The notes beneath the pieces are model-generated. The model saw only the letters and a program-made list of their open reading frames with translations. It made no database searches and was not told the DNA's origin. The position numbers and the translations under genes were made by a program. DNA of 45,694 nt from a virus. The stretch spans positions 1-45,694 of the IMG/VR virus record IMGVR_UViG_3300022890_000041. One strand, 5' to 3'. Within the stretch, counting starts at the first letter, position 1; every line of letters begins with the position of its first letter. This document shows, one piece after another, positions 31,349 to 40,600 of this stretch.

Positions 31349-31621
31349 ATGACTGCTGCGACAATTACAACTAAACCTGAAGGTTATGTAAATTCAGACC
31401 GTAAAGTATTAACCGTATCAGATGGTGAAACTTACATCTCTGGATTCTCTAAACCATTAATGGCTCAACTTAGTTTAGCTGAGGCACATGGTGGTGGGGC
31501 TGGATCTGCTGTAAACTTATCATACGCATTATCAGGCAACACATTTACTATCACATATCAGTTAGATGGTACTGGTGTTACTGATAAGAAAGTTGAGATA
31601 GAAGTTTATGGCAAGAAATAA
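31349..31621 (+). CDS. Decoration-type protein 2b
   Basis: 90 residues, second copy of the pair. The variable section is around residue 50 (TTTTWAG vs HGGGAG). It has a GTGAT Shine-Dalgarno at the end of the previous gene. Confidence 0.5.
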   Translation: MTAATITTKPEGYVNSDRKVLTVSDGETYISGFSKPLMAQLSLAEAHGGGAGSAVNLSYALSGNTFTITYQLDGTGVTDKKVEIEVYGKK

Positions 31622-31622
31622 A

Positions 31623-31640
31623 TTTTTTTTATTTTAATTT
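31623..31640 (+). terminator. Poly-T tract after the decoration genes
   Basis: TTTTTTTTATTTTAATTT, directly after the stop of the second pair, fits an archaeal terminator. Confidence 0.5.
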
Positions 31641-31667
31641 AGTAAAGAACAAGATAGGTGAACCAAT

Positions 31668-31916
31668 ATGAAAAAATGTATTAATTGTGTTTGGGTTGGT
31701 GAAAAAACTATTGGCCCTTTAGAACATTGCCCAGTATGCGGCGATAACACTAAAGGCGAAGTTAAACCTGAACCTAAATCAAAGAAAGAAAAGAAAGATG
31801 CTGGTGTTCTTGATATCAATAAAGATGGTAAAGTAGACAGTAAAGATGTATCATCATTGATTGCTAAGATCACAGGTAGAGGAAGAAAGAAATCAAAGAA
31901 AGGTGCTAAGAAATGA
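31668..31916 (+). CDS. Zinc ribbon fused to a dockerin-like calcium loop
   Basis: 82 residues. CINC and CPVC near residues 3-24 form a zinc ribbon. Residues 44-65 contain DINKDGKVDSKD, which fits the dockerin type-I or EF-hand calcium loop (D-x-N-x-D-G-x-V-x-x-x-D), followed by a helix and a basic end (RGRKKSKKGAKK). Such a pairing is unusual for a virion protein. Perhaps it docks fibres or binds DNA; function unknown. Confidence 0.5.
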   Translation: MKKCINCVWVGEKTIGPLEHCPVCGDNTKGEVKPEPKSKKEKKDAGVLDINKDGKVDSKDVSSLIAKITGRGRKKSKKGAKK

Positions 31917-32068
31917 CTGCAACAGTAACAGGTGCTTTTGTTGACGCTAGTGATGAACCAGCCATTGAAGCACAATTATTAAGTTTAGCTGTAACAAGTA
32001 GTGAAGTAATAGTTATCCCTGTTAGCACAGGCGGTAAAGTATACCTCGGTAAAGTAGTAATAACTTAA
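31913..32068 (+). CDS. 51-residue structural-type protein
   Basis: 51 residues beginning M-T-A-T-V and rich in Val, Ser and Thr, ending GGKVYLGKVVIT. It overlaps the previous stop by four bases. Resembles the beta-rich small proteins before it. Unknown role; probably virion. Confidence 0.45.
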   Translation: MTATVTGAFVDASDEPAIEAQLLSLAVTSSEVIVIPVSTGGKVYLGKVVIT

Positions 32069-32082
32069 TTGGTGATACATTT

Positions 32083-32931
32083 ATGACTGCAACATATGCC
32101 ACACAAGCAGAACTGTTAAGTTTTTTAGGGTTTAGTGATTCAGATAAACCAGACTATTTAACTGATACAGTATTACAAGATGCTCTTAATAGATCACAGA
32201 ATGAGATAGATGAAGAGACTAATACACATTTTTCTGATGGAACAGAAGCTACTCCAGATTATACTCAAGTAACCAACGAGAAACATAAGGGTAAAGGACA
32301 ATATAATAGAGACTACTTTTTAGAGCAACTTCCTTTACCTAACGTTTCTTCGGAAGTATCAGGCACAGCGATAACTGCTGATGATACAACCATCTGGGTT
32401 ACGAGCACTAACGGGTTTCCTACTATAGGAACCATAGGTATTGAAAGTGATAAGATTGCGTATACAGGTAAAACTACTACGGCGTTCACAGGTTGTACAG
32501 GTGTTGACAGTGCCCATGGTACAGCTCAACCAGTTAAACCTTATGTGGTAGAGATAAGTTCAACCATCTCAGGTAATGTACCAGTATGGACTGTATTAGA
32601 TGAAGATAGAGAATTTGATATGGATATTGATTCAGCTAGAGTATTTGTATACAGAGACGATTTCATCCTTGACACATATTCAGGATATAATGTAAGAAAA
32701 ATCCCTAACAGGTTCAGAGCAACATATTTAACAGGCCACAGTAATATACCACTTGACATTAAAAGGTTATGCTTAATGATAGCTGCCAAAGAATTAATGC
32801 ATACTGCAGTACGTAAAGCTACCATGTTAGGTCAGAACGAGTTCAACCCAAGCATGATTAATGTTGATGATGACTGGATCCTGGACACTATTAAAGATTA
32901 TAAATCATATCAAGTTAGTAATAATATTTAA
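32083..32931 (+). CDS. Head-tail connector protein (gp6-like) with inserted beta domain
   Basis: 282 residues. ATQAELLSFLGFSDSD at the start and RLCLMIAAKELMHTAVRK with the last helices resemble head completion proteins that form a ring below the portal. Residues about 90-150 are a beta-rich insertion (TTIWVTSTNGFPTIGTIG). Position after head proteins and before tail proteins agrees. GGTGAT Shine-Dalgarno. Confidence 0.55.
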   Translation: MTATYATQAELLSFLGFSDSDKPDYLTDTVLQDALNRSQNEIDEETNTHFSDGTEATPDYTQVTNEKHKGKGQYNRDYFLEQLPLPNVSSEVSGTAITADDTTIWVTSTNGFPTIGTIGIESDKIAYTGKTTTAFTGCTGVDSAHGTAQPVKPYVVEISSTISGNVPVWTVLDEDREFDMDIDSARVFVYRDDFILDTYSGYNVRKIPNRFRATYLTGHSNIPLDIKRLCLMIAAKELMHTAVRKATMLGQNEFNPSMINVDDDWILDTIKDYKSYQVSNNI

Positions 32932-32945
32932 GTATCATAGACGTT

Positions 32946-32965
32946 TAATGTACTGCGGTACATTA
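32946..32965 (+). repeat. Hairpin, 8-bp stem and TGCG loop
   Basis: TAATGTAC and GTACATTA flank TGCG in the 67-base gap before the tail-completion-type gene. With no T-run, it is more likely an RNA structure or binding site than a terminator. Confidence 0.7.
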
Positions 32966-32998
32966 GATGCATAAACTCTGCGGAGGAAAAGAAAGATA

Positions 32999-33508
32999 AT
33001 GACAGCAGTTAACTATTCAAATATAACTTCTTTACCCAATGATACAGTTTATACTATTGTTAATACCAGAGCTAACATAGTTGATCCCAGGGATGCAACA
33101 GGTGCCAGAAAGTTTGTCTACGATTCTGATCCATTCGGTAAAGCTATTGACTTCTCATCATTTCCTTATATCATTGTAGATTTACCTATAATTGAACCTG
33201 TTCAATCATCCAGTAACAATGAACATAAGATGATGGAATACACACAAGTTATAACTGTCCGTACAGCGAAAGATGGTAGTGCAGGTACAAGGACAGATGC
33301 AGGCCATAGTGATATGCAACAGATTAATGATGACATGTTCCAGACATTTAATGCTACAACTACTAAGGCCACATTAAGAGCTGCATGGTTATTCAATAGC
33401 GAACTAAGAATCATTGCTTCAAATAATACACAAACCATTAACCAGAAAAACATATTCGAGACAGTGTTTGAGTTCAGTGCTAATTGGCGTATGAAGGTGA
33501 TAGCATGA
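32999..33508 (+). CDS. Tail-completion or head-closure type protein
   Basis: 169 residues beginning M-T-A-V. A beta-alpha pattern with NEHKMMEYTQVITVRT and FETVFEFSANW matches the style of tail terminator or head-closure proteins of siphophages, and the order (connector, this, HK97 gp10-like, tail tube) agrees. Assigned by position and style rather than motif. Confidence 0.45.
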   Translation: MTAVNYSNITSLPNDTVYTIVNTRANIVDPRDATGARKFVYDSDPFGKAIDFSSFPYIIVDLPIIEPVQSSSNNEHKMMEYTQVITVRTAKDGSAGTRTDAGHSDMQQINDDMFQTFNATTTKATLRAAWLFNSELRIIASNNTQTINQKNIFETVFEFSANWRMKVIA

Positions 33509-33954
33509 GCATGGTCCAGATTACTTTAGTTAAGGATGACTTAACCCCGTTCATGGCAAACATGCGTAAGAAGTCACCCAGAGCATTCAGTGACTTTGTA
33601 TTTAACGTGGCAAAGATGGCTGAGATGAACTTGAAAGAATCTGTTGTAAAAAATAATATCATAGATCAAGGTGACTTATATAGAAAGATTCAAGCCCGTA
33701 GGAAGAGTAAATTTGTTGGTGAAGTGTTCGTTCCTAAGACTGGTGTATACTTAGATAGTATGCGTACACATTGGGTTAGCCTTAAACCAGGTAGAAGTAT
33801 AACGGAATGGGCCAAACGTAACCTCAGAACAAGGAACTTACCCAGTGCAATCCAAGTCCATAAACATCCATGGATAGAAGAACCGTTAATGAAAACCAGA
33901 GTACAAACTCCCAGATTAATGCGTGATGCAATGCGTATGATGATTAAAAGATGA
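33505..33954 (+). CDS. HK97 gp10-like neck protein
   Basis: 149 residues from ATG 33505 (M-S-M-V), with AAGGTGAT just upstream; an in-frame ATG seven codons earlier lies in the previous gene with no Shine-Dalgarno. Basic, with AEMNLKESVVKNNIIDQGDLYRKI near residue 40, typical of HK97 gp10-type proteins at the head-tail joint. Ends in a helical R-M-M-I-K-R tail. Confidence 0.6.
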   Translation: MSMVQITLVKDDLTPFMANMRKKSPRAFSDFVFNVAKMAEMNLKESVVKNNIIDQGDLYRKIQARRKSKFVGEVFVPKTGVYLDSMRTHWVSLKPGRSITEWAKRNLRTRNLPSAIQVHKHPWIEEPLMKTRVQTPRLMRDAMRMMIKR

Positions 33955-33969
33955 TACAGGTGAATTAAT

Positions 33970-34188
33970 ATGAAAGAATACAAATATAAAAATCACAGTG
34001 GTGGCACAACCACCATGTTTGATAAGAAAGGTAAAGGATACGTCTTACTAAAAGGTGCAACAGTCACTATCAGTGAGAAGATAACTAATCTTGAAATGTA
34101 TAATATATCCTGCGAACAGATACAAACCATAGAACAGAAACCACAACTAAAGAAAGATAAAAAAATAAAAGGAGATGATATAAAATGA
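33970..34188 (+). CDS. Small neck- or tail-associated protein
   Basis: 72 residues. Beta-rich (HSGGTTTMFDKKGKGYVLLKGATVTI) with a lysine-rich end (KKDKKIKGDD). It lies between gp10-like and tail tube genes and has AGGTGA before ATG. Family not recognised. Confidence 0.5.
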   Translation: MKEYKYKNHSGGTTTMFDKKGKGYVLLKGATVTISEKITNLEMYNISCEQIQTIEQKPQLKKDKKIKGDDIK

Positions 34189-34775
34189 CAACAGCAGTAG
34201 CACCTGATGCATGGACAGAAATATTTTTAGTCAGTGTACAGATTCAAGATGGTAGCCAAGTTGAGTTCGCTGGAATAACTGAAGAAATTAGTAGCTTTGA
34301 TTTTGGTGATAAAGATGTAGAATCAGTGGCAACAGCTAACGGTGGTAGACTTATTAAACGTATACCACAAGCTGATGAAAGTATTACGCTTAAGATGTAT
34401 CCAGTTGATGCACTTGTTGCTGGTGGTAATGGTATAGTACAATATTACCATCCACAAGATACACCAGACGCAACTGCACCTATCGAGGTACAGAATACAC
34501 GGAACAGGAATAAACATCAAGTAGTAATAAGTTGGGCAGAAGATTTAGAAGATTACACTACAGCAGGTCAAGCTAGTACAGCAGATCAAGCAGCATATAG
34601 AATGACTGCTAAGAATGCTTACATGACCAGTTACAAACCAGGGTTTGATGATAAGACTTTGTTCGTTGAAGCAACCTTTAAATGGGCACCGTTCGCTAAA
34701 GATGGTTCCAGTAATAAGAAGGAAGAATCAACATCAACCACAGCTATCCCTGCCGCAACAGCGTTTACAAGTTAA
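34185..34775 (+). CDS. Probable major tail tube protein
   Basis: 196 residues. Position just before the tail-assembly pair, size and beta-rich sequence (GDKDVESVATANGGRLIKRI; ESITLKMYPVDA; KTLFVEATFKWAP) agree with a tail tube subunit. Starts M-T-T-A with a GGAG Shine-Dalgarno. Ends with a Ser/Thr-rich tail. A poly-T tract follows, as expected for a highly expressed gene. Assigned by context. Confidence 0.55.
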   Translation: MTTAVAPDAWTEIFLVSVQIQDGSQVEFAGITEEISSFDFGDKDVESVATANGGRLIKRIPQADESITLKMYPVDALVAGGNGIVQYYHPQDTPDATAPIEVQNTRNRNKHQVVISWAEDLEDYTTAGQASTADQAAYRMTAKNAYMTSYKPGFDDKTLFVEATFKWAPFAKDGSSNKKEESTSTTAIPAATAFTS

Positions 34776-34789
34776 TTTTTATTTTTTTT
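34776..34789 (+). terminator. Poly-T tract after the tail tube gene
   Basis: TTTTTATTTTTTTT directly after the stop; likely a partial archaeal terminator. Confidence 0.5.
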
Positions 34790-34809
34790 AGTACAAGGAG
34801 TTGAAGAGA

Positions 34810-35118
34810 ATGTTAGAACATGAACAGAAGATAAAGGAATTGATACGGAAAGACACATCAGATTTAGTCATAAGACGTGTCCCTAAGAACCATTTAACAT
34901 GGTTTAAAGAGTATGCCAAGGAAGAGTATGCTGGAGATTATGGGATGTTACTCAGGGAATTGATAGTGTTCTATAGAGGGATGCTTTCTGAGTGTATCCT
35001 TAGCGATTTAACAGACATTAAACAGATGTTAGTGTCTATGACTACACCTGAAGAAAAGCCTAAGGAACAGCCTGCTGAAGTGCGTAGGATGGCAAGTGGT
35101 AGAACCTTTAAGAAATGA
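34810..35118 (+). CDS. Hypothetical tail-region protein
   Basis: 102 residues from ATG 34810, with AAGGAG at good distance; a TTG at 34801 abuts the Shine-Dalgarno and is unlikely. Basic helical protein (DLVIRRVPKNHLTWFKEYAKEEY; LLRELIVFY) with a Pro/Glu-rich linker. The centre resembles ribbon-helix-helix spacing weakly, so a late regulator is possible. Unknown. Confidence 0.45.
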   Translation: MLEHEQKIKELIRKDTSDLVIRRVPKNHLTWFKEYAKEEYAGDYGMLLRELIVFYRGMLSECILSDLTDIKQMLVSMTTPEEKPKEQPAEVRRMASGRTFKK

Positions 35119-35146
35119 ATAGAACTAAAACAAGGAGATGAATAGA

Positions 35147-35563
35147 ATGAGCAGATATGATAAACACATAAACAAAGGAGAATCAATCACCATAGATAAT
35201 GAAGAATGGATTTTGAAAGCAGCAGGCACAGATAAAGTTGCAAAACATTATTTCAATTTAATGAAAGCCTTTAAAGATATGAAAACTGGTGATGATAATG
35301 CTATGAAAATGTTTGATAACTTTGACGATACAACTTCAGACAGTGTACGGTTACTCATTGAAGAAACATTAACAGTATCATACCCTAATGAAGATGAAGC
35401 AAAGATGAAAGTGTTTGCTATGCAACATCTTATGGAACTGTTACCTGTTGTGATTAATCTATATTCACCACCAGTTACAAATGTTGAATCAAAGAAGAAA
35501 CAGATGTTAATGGATAAGATTAAAGGTCAACAAGATGAACTTCATCAACAAGATCCAAAGTAA
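35147..35563 (+). CDS. Tail assembly chaperone, first part (gpG-like)
   Basis: 138 residues from ATG 35147 (M-S-R-Y-D), with AAGGAGATG upstream. Helical protein lying between tail tube and tape measure genes, the place of the gpG/gpGT pair. The next frame overlaps its end by 29 bases and lies +1 (or -2) relative to it. Assignment by context. Confidence 0.5.
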   Translation: MSRYDKHINKGESITIDNEEWILKAAGTDKVAKHYFNLMKAFKDMKTGDDNAMKMFDNFDDTTSDSVRLLIEETLTVSYPNEDEAKMKVFAMQHLMELLPVVINLYSPPVTNVESKKKQMLMDKIKGQQDELHQQDPK

Positions 35564-35771
35564 GATTCATAAGGATGATGGTGGATTAAAGATTGACAAC
35601 CCTGACGCATTGGTTGATGTTCATCATATATTTATGAAAGAGTATGGTTGGATACCGATTAAAGAGTTTGAGGAACTAACCTTACCTCAAATATGGAACT
35701 TGTTAAATTGTATCAAGAAAGAGAAAGAACGTGAGAAGAAAGAAATGGATAAAGCTAAGAGGAAACGATAA
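35535..35771 (+). CDS. Tail assembly chaperone, second part (gpT-like)
   Basis: 78 residues ending in a strongly basic charged helix (KKEKEREKKEMDKAKRKR). It is in the +1 frame of the gpG-like gene and the frame is open back to about 35506, so a +1 or -2 shift in 35506-35560 could fuse the two. The ATG at 35535 has only a weak AAAGGT upstream. Both modes remain possible; no convincing slippery heptamer was seen. Confidence 0.5.
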   Translation: MNFINKIQSKIHKDDGGLKIDNPDALVDVHHIFMKEYGWIPIKEFEELTLPQIWNLLNCIKKEKEREKKEMDKAKRKR

Positions 35772-37231
35772 TGGTTATTAATAAATCTGCTGAAGAAATA
35801 GTGTTTAGAATAGCTTTAACAGGTGCAGCCACGGTTGGTAAACAGTTTAAAAAACTTACAGAACAAGTGAGAAATAATAGAGTAAGCTTTGAACAATCTA
35901 TGGATGGATATTCTAAAAGATATGAAAAATTTCAATCAGATTTAAAACCTATCGGTAAAAAGATTCAAAACCAGTTAGCTAATAGTGTAGTGCAACCATC
36001 GTTAACAGCAGAACAAGCAGCAGAAGGGTTCATAGATAAACAAAGACAAATGGCACAGTTTTCTGCAAACTTTAAAAAAAGATTAGATGATGGTTCAAGT
36101 TCATTACATACATTCAGAAGTAGGTTACATCAAGGAACAGTGGCAATGAAAAATATGACGATGAGTTTCTTAGGTGTAATGTTCTTCGGTATGATGTTAA
36201 CTAGAGTATTCGGTGGTCTATTTAAACCAGCAGCTAAAGTGTTTGGTATGATGGAGTTATGGTCAACAATGTTATTAGTTTTATTCTTACCTATCATGGA
36301 AAAACTTATGCCATTATTTATAGACTTTGTAAATTTTTTCATGAACTTATCTGATAATACTAAACTTGCTATTGGTGCATTAGCTTTAGTAGGACTTGTA
36401 TTGGGTATAATACTTATGGTGGTTGGTCAGTTAGCTTTAGGTATAGTGGGATTAATTATTGGTTTTGAAGCTATGATGTTGGTTGGTGGATTAATTGGTG
36501 GAATATTAACTGCGAGTTTTTTTGCAATATTAGCTGTAGTATTACTTGTGGCAGCAGGAATATGGTTCGCATGGCAAGAGAATTTCCTTAATATAAAAGA
36601 CTGGATGAAGGTTTGGTTCAGTGGTCTTGAAGATATGTTTAATGGAATAAAGAAAGTTGTTAAAGGTGTATTGAAAGTTATTACATCGTTGTTCACTGGA
36701 GATTTTGAAACTTTAATTGAAGGATTAGAACTTATCTGGGATGGGTTTGTACAATATTGGGCAGGGTTCGGTAAAGTGTTACTTAGTTCAATAAGTATTG
36801 TAACTATAGGTATATTAAGAGTATTTAAAGGAGTATTTAATTTAATATTTAGTGCAGGTGAATGGTTATTTCAAAAGTTAGATGAAATGACTAGCGGATG
36901 GTTAATGAAAACAAAAAATCAAGTTGCAAATTTATTATATTTAATTGGTACATCATTACTTGGTACACCTGGCCAAGGTGGAGTTGGAAGAGCAGTATTA
37001 GGATATGCTAATACTGTTAGAAATTTTGCTGTTGATACACCAAACTTTGAAGGTCCTGGGTTTGGAGATTTACCTGAAGATCAAAGACAATCTTCAGCAG
37101 AAATAACTATTGCACCAACGTATAACATTAATGCAATAGATGAAGGTGGAATAAAAAAAATAGTTGATGATTCATTGAATGAATTAACAAATGAAATAAA
37201 TAAATATGCACCAACAAATGTAACTAATTAA
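35771..37231 (+). CDS. Tape measure protein
   Basis: 486 residues, short for the family, implying a tail of about 70 nm if each residue spans 1.5 angstrom. N-terminal 120 residues are a coiled coil-rich helical region (KKLTEQVRNNRVSFEQSM). At least four hydrophobic helices lie between about 125 and 270, then more amphipathic helices and a Gly-rich end. Position after the assembly chaperones and before distal-tail proteins supports the call. The hydrophobic part may insert in the host membrane during infection. AT-rich. Confidence 0.65.
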   Translation: MVINKSAEEIVFRIALTGAATVGKQFKKLTEQVRNNRVSFEQSMDGYSKRYEKFQSDLKPIGKKIQNQLANSVVQPSLTAEQAAEGFIDKQRQMAQFSANFKKRLDDGSSSLHTFRSRLHQGTVAMKNMTMSFLGVMFFGMMLTRVFGGLFKPAAKVFGMMELWSTMLLVLFLPIMEKLMPLFIDFVNFFMNLSDNTKLAIGALALVGLVLGIILMVVGQLALGIVGLIIGFEAMMLVGGLIGGILTASFFAILAVVLLVAAGIWFAWQENFLNIKDWMKVWFSGLEDMFNGIKKVVKGVLKVITSLFTGDFETLIEGLELIWDGFVQYWAGFGKVLLSSISIVTIGILRVFKGVFNLIFSAGEWLFQKLDEMTSGWLMKTKNQVANLLYLIGTSLLGTPGQGGVGRAVLGYANTVRNFAVDTPNFEGPGFGDLPEDQRQSSAEITIAPTYNINAIDEGGIKKIVDDSLNELTNEINKYAPTNVTN

Positions 37232-37246
37232 TGAGGATGATTAAAG

Positions 37247-37687
37247 ATGACTGCAGGATACCCTGATAATATAACATTAACCAAAGAAAGTATACAGGTT
37301 ACAATAGGTACGTTTGGTGTGAAAGAGAATTGGACTAAACTTCTTACACTTATAACATACCCTGTTGCTACATCTAAACAAGACATTAACACAGGATCTA
37401 ACGCGTCAAAGATAGTTGACCTCTTAATGAAAGCTGAGAAACGGTTAACCGTAAGAGGGAAGGTGTCAACAGCTAACGGTTCAGGAGATACTAACTCTGC
37501 AGCATATGATAAGAAGGAAGACCTTAAAAAAATATTCTTTGCTGGTGGTGTTGTTACTATGGTGTGGGCTGGTGTAACATATACAGTTAATATTGAAAAA
37601 TGTGAAGCTGATTGGAACTCAAACGATAATTCACCAATATCATCATATAATGTGATGTTTACTGCAGTGGAAGGAGTGGATTTATAA
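37247..37687 (+). CDS. Distal tail-type protein
   Basis: 146 residues starting M-T-A-G-Y with GAGGATGATT upstream. A beta-rich protein with DLKKIFFAGGVVTMVWAGVTYTVNIEKCE, whose style is like small baseplate or distal-tail proteins. It directly follows the tape measure gene. Assigned from order and style. Confidence 0.45.
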   Translation: MTAGYPDNITLTKESIQVTIGTFGVKENWTKLLTLITYPVATSKQDINTGSNASKIVDLLMKAEKRLTVRGKVSTANGSGDTNSAAYDKKEDLKKIFFAGGVVTMVWAGVTYTVNIEKCEADWNSNDNSPISSYNVMFTAVEGVDL

Positions 37688-40600
37688 TGGTAGAGAAAAA
37701 GTATTATGGTGTATTCTTAATGCTTGTAATACTTAGCACATCATTATATTTTGTGTTTGATGATAAAGCTAAGATCCTGATTGAGAATACCAGAACACAG
37801 TATTTTGTTGATAACAGAGGTAGTTGGGACTTGGCTGCGACTGAATACGTTAACTTGTATGATGGTACTAAGAAGATGCGAGCTAAGTCACGTGACGTCA
37901 TATACTGGAACACTGCTAAGTATGTATATGCTCAACGTACTTCAACATGGAAAGATAATATAACCACCATTCAAACATACACATTCAGTATAGATTCTAA
38001 AGATATAACACAGTTCCCAATAGATAATGAGTTTAATTGTATTAACTGTGAAGGGAAGATTGTACATTACGAGATACGTGACATATTATATATGGGTGTA
38101 ACTAAAACCATTACAAGTTTATTCAAGTTTGGGAATCATATGAGTATTGAATGGAGGCCTGGATATTATTATGCTAAAGTGTTCCAACAGAAGGTTGCCT
38201 CGGATAAAATCATTATTAAGTATAGACCAACAACATCCAACGAAACATATTATGTTAGACTGTTCGATCCACCAGGTGAAGGTACAACTAACTTAGTATC
38301 ATATAATTCGTTCGAGACTGGTACAAGAGATGATTGGGGCAGTTATCCTATTGATGTACAGTTCGGTGCTAAAGGTGCTAATGGATACATCGGTGACAGT
38401 TTTTACTTGGATGGGAATAATGATGCGTTCAATTATACCACACTAAGCCTGGCAAACTTTAACCATTTCACTGTTAATGCTTGGGTTGACCCTGATAATA
38501 ATAATTTTAAGAATATCATGGAAGAAGCTAGTATGTTTAGAATGAGAATAGATAGTGGTGACACTTTTATATGTAGAGTATATAATGCATCAGCTACAGC
38601 GTTCAGTACCTCAGCCATAGCTATCAGTGGTGACTATGAAATGTATAGTTGTGTATATAACGTGACACATATATGTGCTTATATCAACGGTACAGGTGAA
38701 CAGTGTACAGCAGTGAGTGGTGCCTTAGCTACACCTACCACAGAGTTAACAGTGGGTAGACAACCACCATCATCTAACTACCTTGAAGGTGACATTGACG
38801 AGATAAGTTTCTGGAACAGTTCAGCAGTTGACTTAGCTGCAATGTATACAGATTATGAGAATACTATCAGACCGCAAGACACAGGGAACTTCTATTTCAG
38901 TAACACAGGTAGTGACCTGGAACTGTGTAACATACTAACTAAACCATGTGATACACCAGCACGGTTCGATAACTTAACAACCTGGACATCAGGTGATACT
39001 GCATACTGGGCCAGAGGTAGTAGCTGGGTCATGGGTTCTAATCAAGCATTCAGTTTATCAGATGCTACAGCAGGGAACAGGAAAACGTTTGCTGCATACG
39101 GGTCAGGAGATAAACCGTTATTCATTGGTGGACCTACTACAAACTTTACTGCGACAAGTGTAGCGGATGAATATCTTACAACAGTTACATCTTCTCTTGA
39201 CGTTGGTCATATATATTGTACGGATGCTTTAGTCATAGGTAATAAAGAATCAACAGCAGGTGCAGTAACTATTAATGGTGAGTTTTTTTATAATGGTACA
39301 GGGGATGATAAAACTTTAACACATAGTTCAACAGACCTTACTACAGTATATAATTGTAGGATTGCCCAGGAAGATAATTTCATAGAGATATCTAACCTTA
39401 ACCATTGGAACTTTTATAATTTAAGTTTTAAATATGGTGGACAACATGGGTTCGGTGACTCAGGATCAACTGATATTACTCTCGATGGGATAGATATGGC
39501 TTTCATTGGTGGTGCATACCAAGCAACAACGGTAAGGTATGGTAACGGAGTACAGTTTGGGTTGGAACAGAACGATATCTTAGTCCAGAACTGTAACATA
39601 ACGCAAGTATATGATGCTGCGTATACCAGTCAATTATGGAACACTGGAGGACAGCATACATTAAGGAATGTAACATATCGTAATAACATCGGTGCATTAT
39701 CAGCATACCCTTTCGAATACTTTAACTCGTTCAGTACATCCACCACTGCAGACCTTACCATTGACCATAACACGTTCGTTGATGCAGGCCTTGGATGGGC
39801 AGACACATTCGGTAACGATGGAAGAGGTATACGTGCATCAGGCACACCATCAGCCACCACAGGGTTTAACATGACTAATAATATATTTGATAATACTACG
39901 TTATATTTGATAGATTTCAGTAGTGATGCTGACTGGCATACAGATGAAATGAATATAGATAATAACCTTTACTGGGCTAAGGCTACTAACTTCGGTCGAT
40001 GGAACGGATCAACGAAAGTAGCATTCAGTAACTATCAAAGTGATTCAGGGAAAGATGGTAACGGAGATTATGCAGATCCAGAGTTCACTGATAAAGCTAT
40101 AGCTAACTATCAACCGAAAGCAGGTAGTACAGCATGTTTAATGTCATCAACAGGTAGTTATGTCGGTGCGTTACCTTGTGCAGTTACACCTTCTGGTGGT
40201 GCTATTAACCTTACAGTGAACGGTAGTTTAACTGATTTGGATATAGAACTGGCAACACCTGTCACAGTTAATACATCTATTAACGGTGGTGCCACTGTAT
40301 GTATTGACGTTAACCATTCAAGTTACGGTGTAAACTATTCGTGTGGTACAACATCAACATCGTTTAGTTTAGAGATTGATTCGTTCCGTAGAACAACGTT
40401 CAATGATTCAACCACCGCTAAGAATGTTACATATACGACTGGTGCTCTAGCTAACCAGACAGTCTATATTAATGTTCATCAGTATGATGAAATAGATTTT
40501 TTGTTGTTTGATATAACTGGTTTTATTAGTGGTGGTTCATATACTTCAGATGTTAAAATATATATCAATGATACTTTAAGTAATAATCTTGGTGATATAT

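Noticed and set aside
31668-31916. Full dockerin module
   Set aside because: Only one calcium loop is present; a dockerin needs two, so I describe it as dockerin-like.
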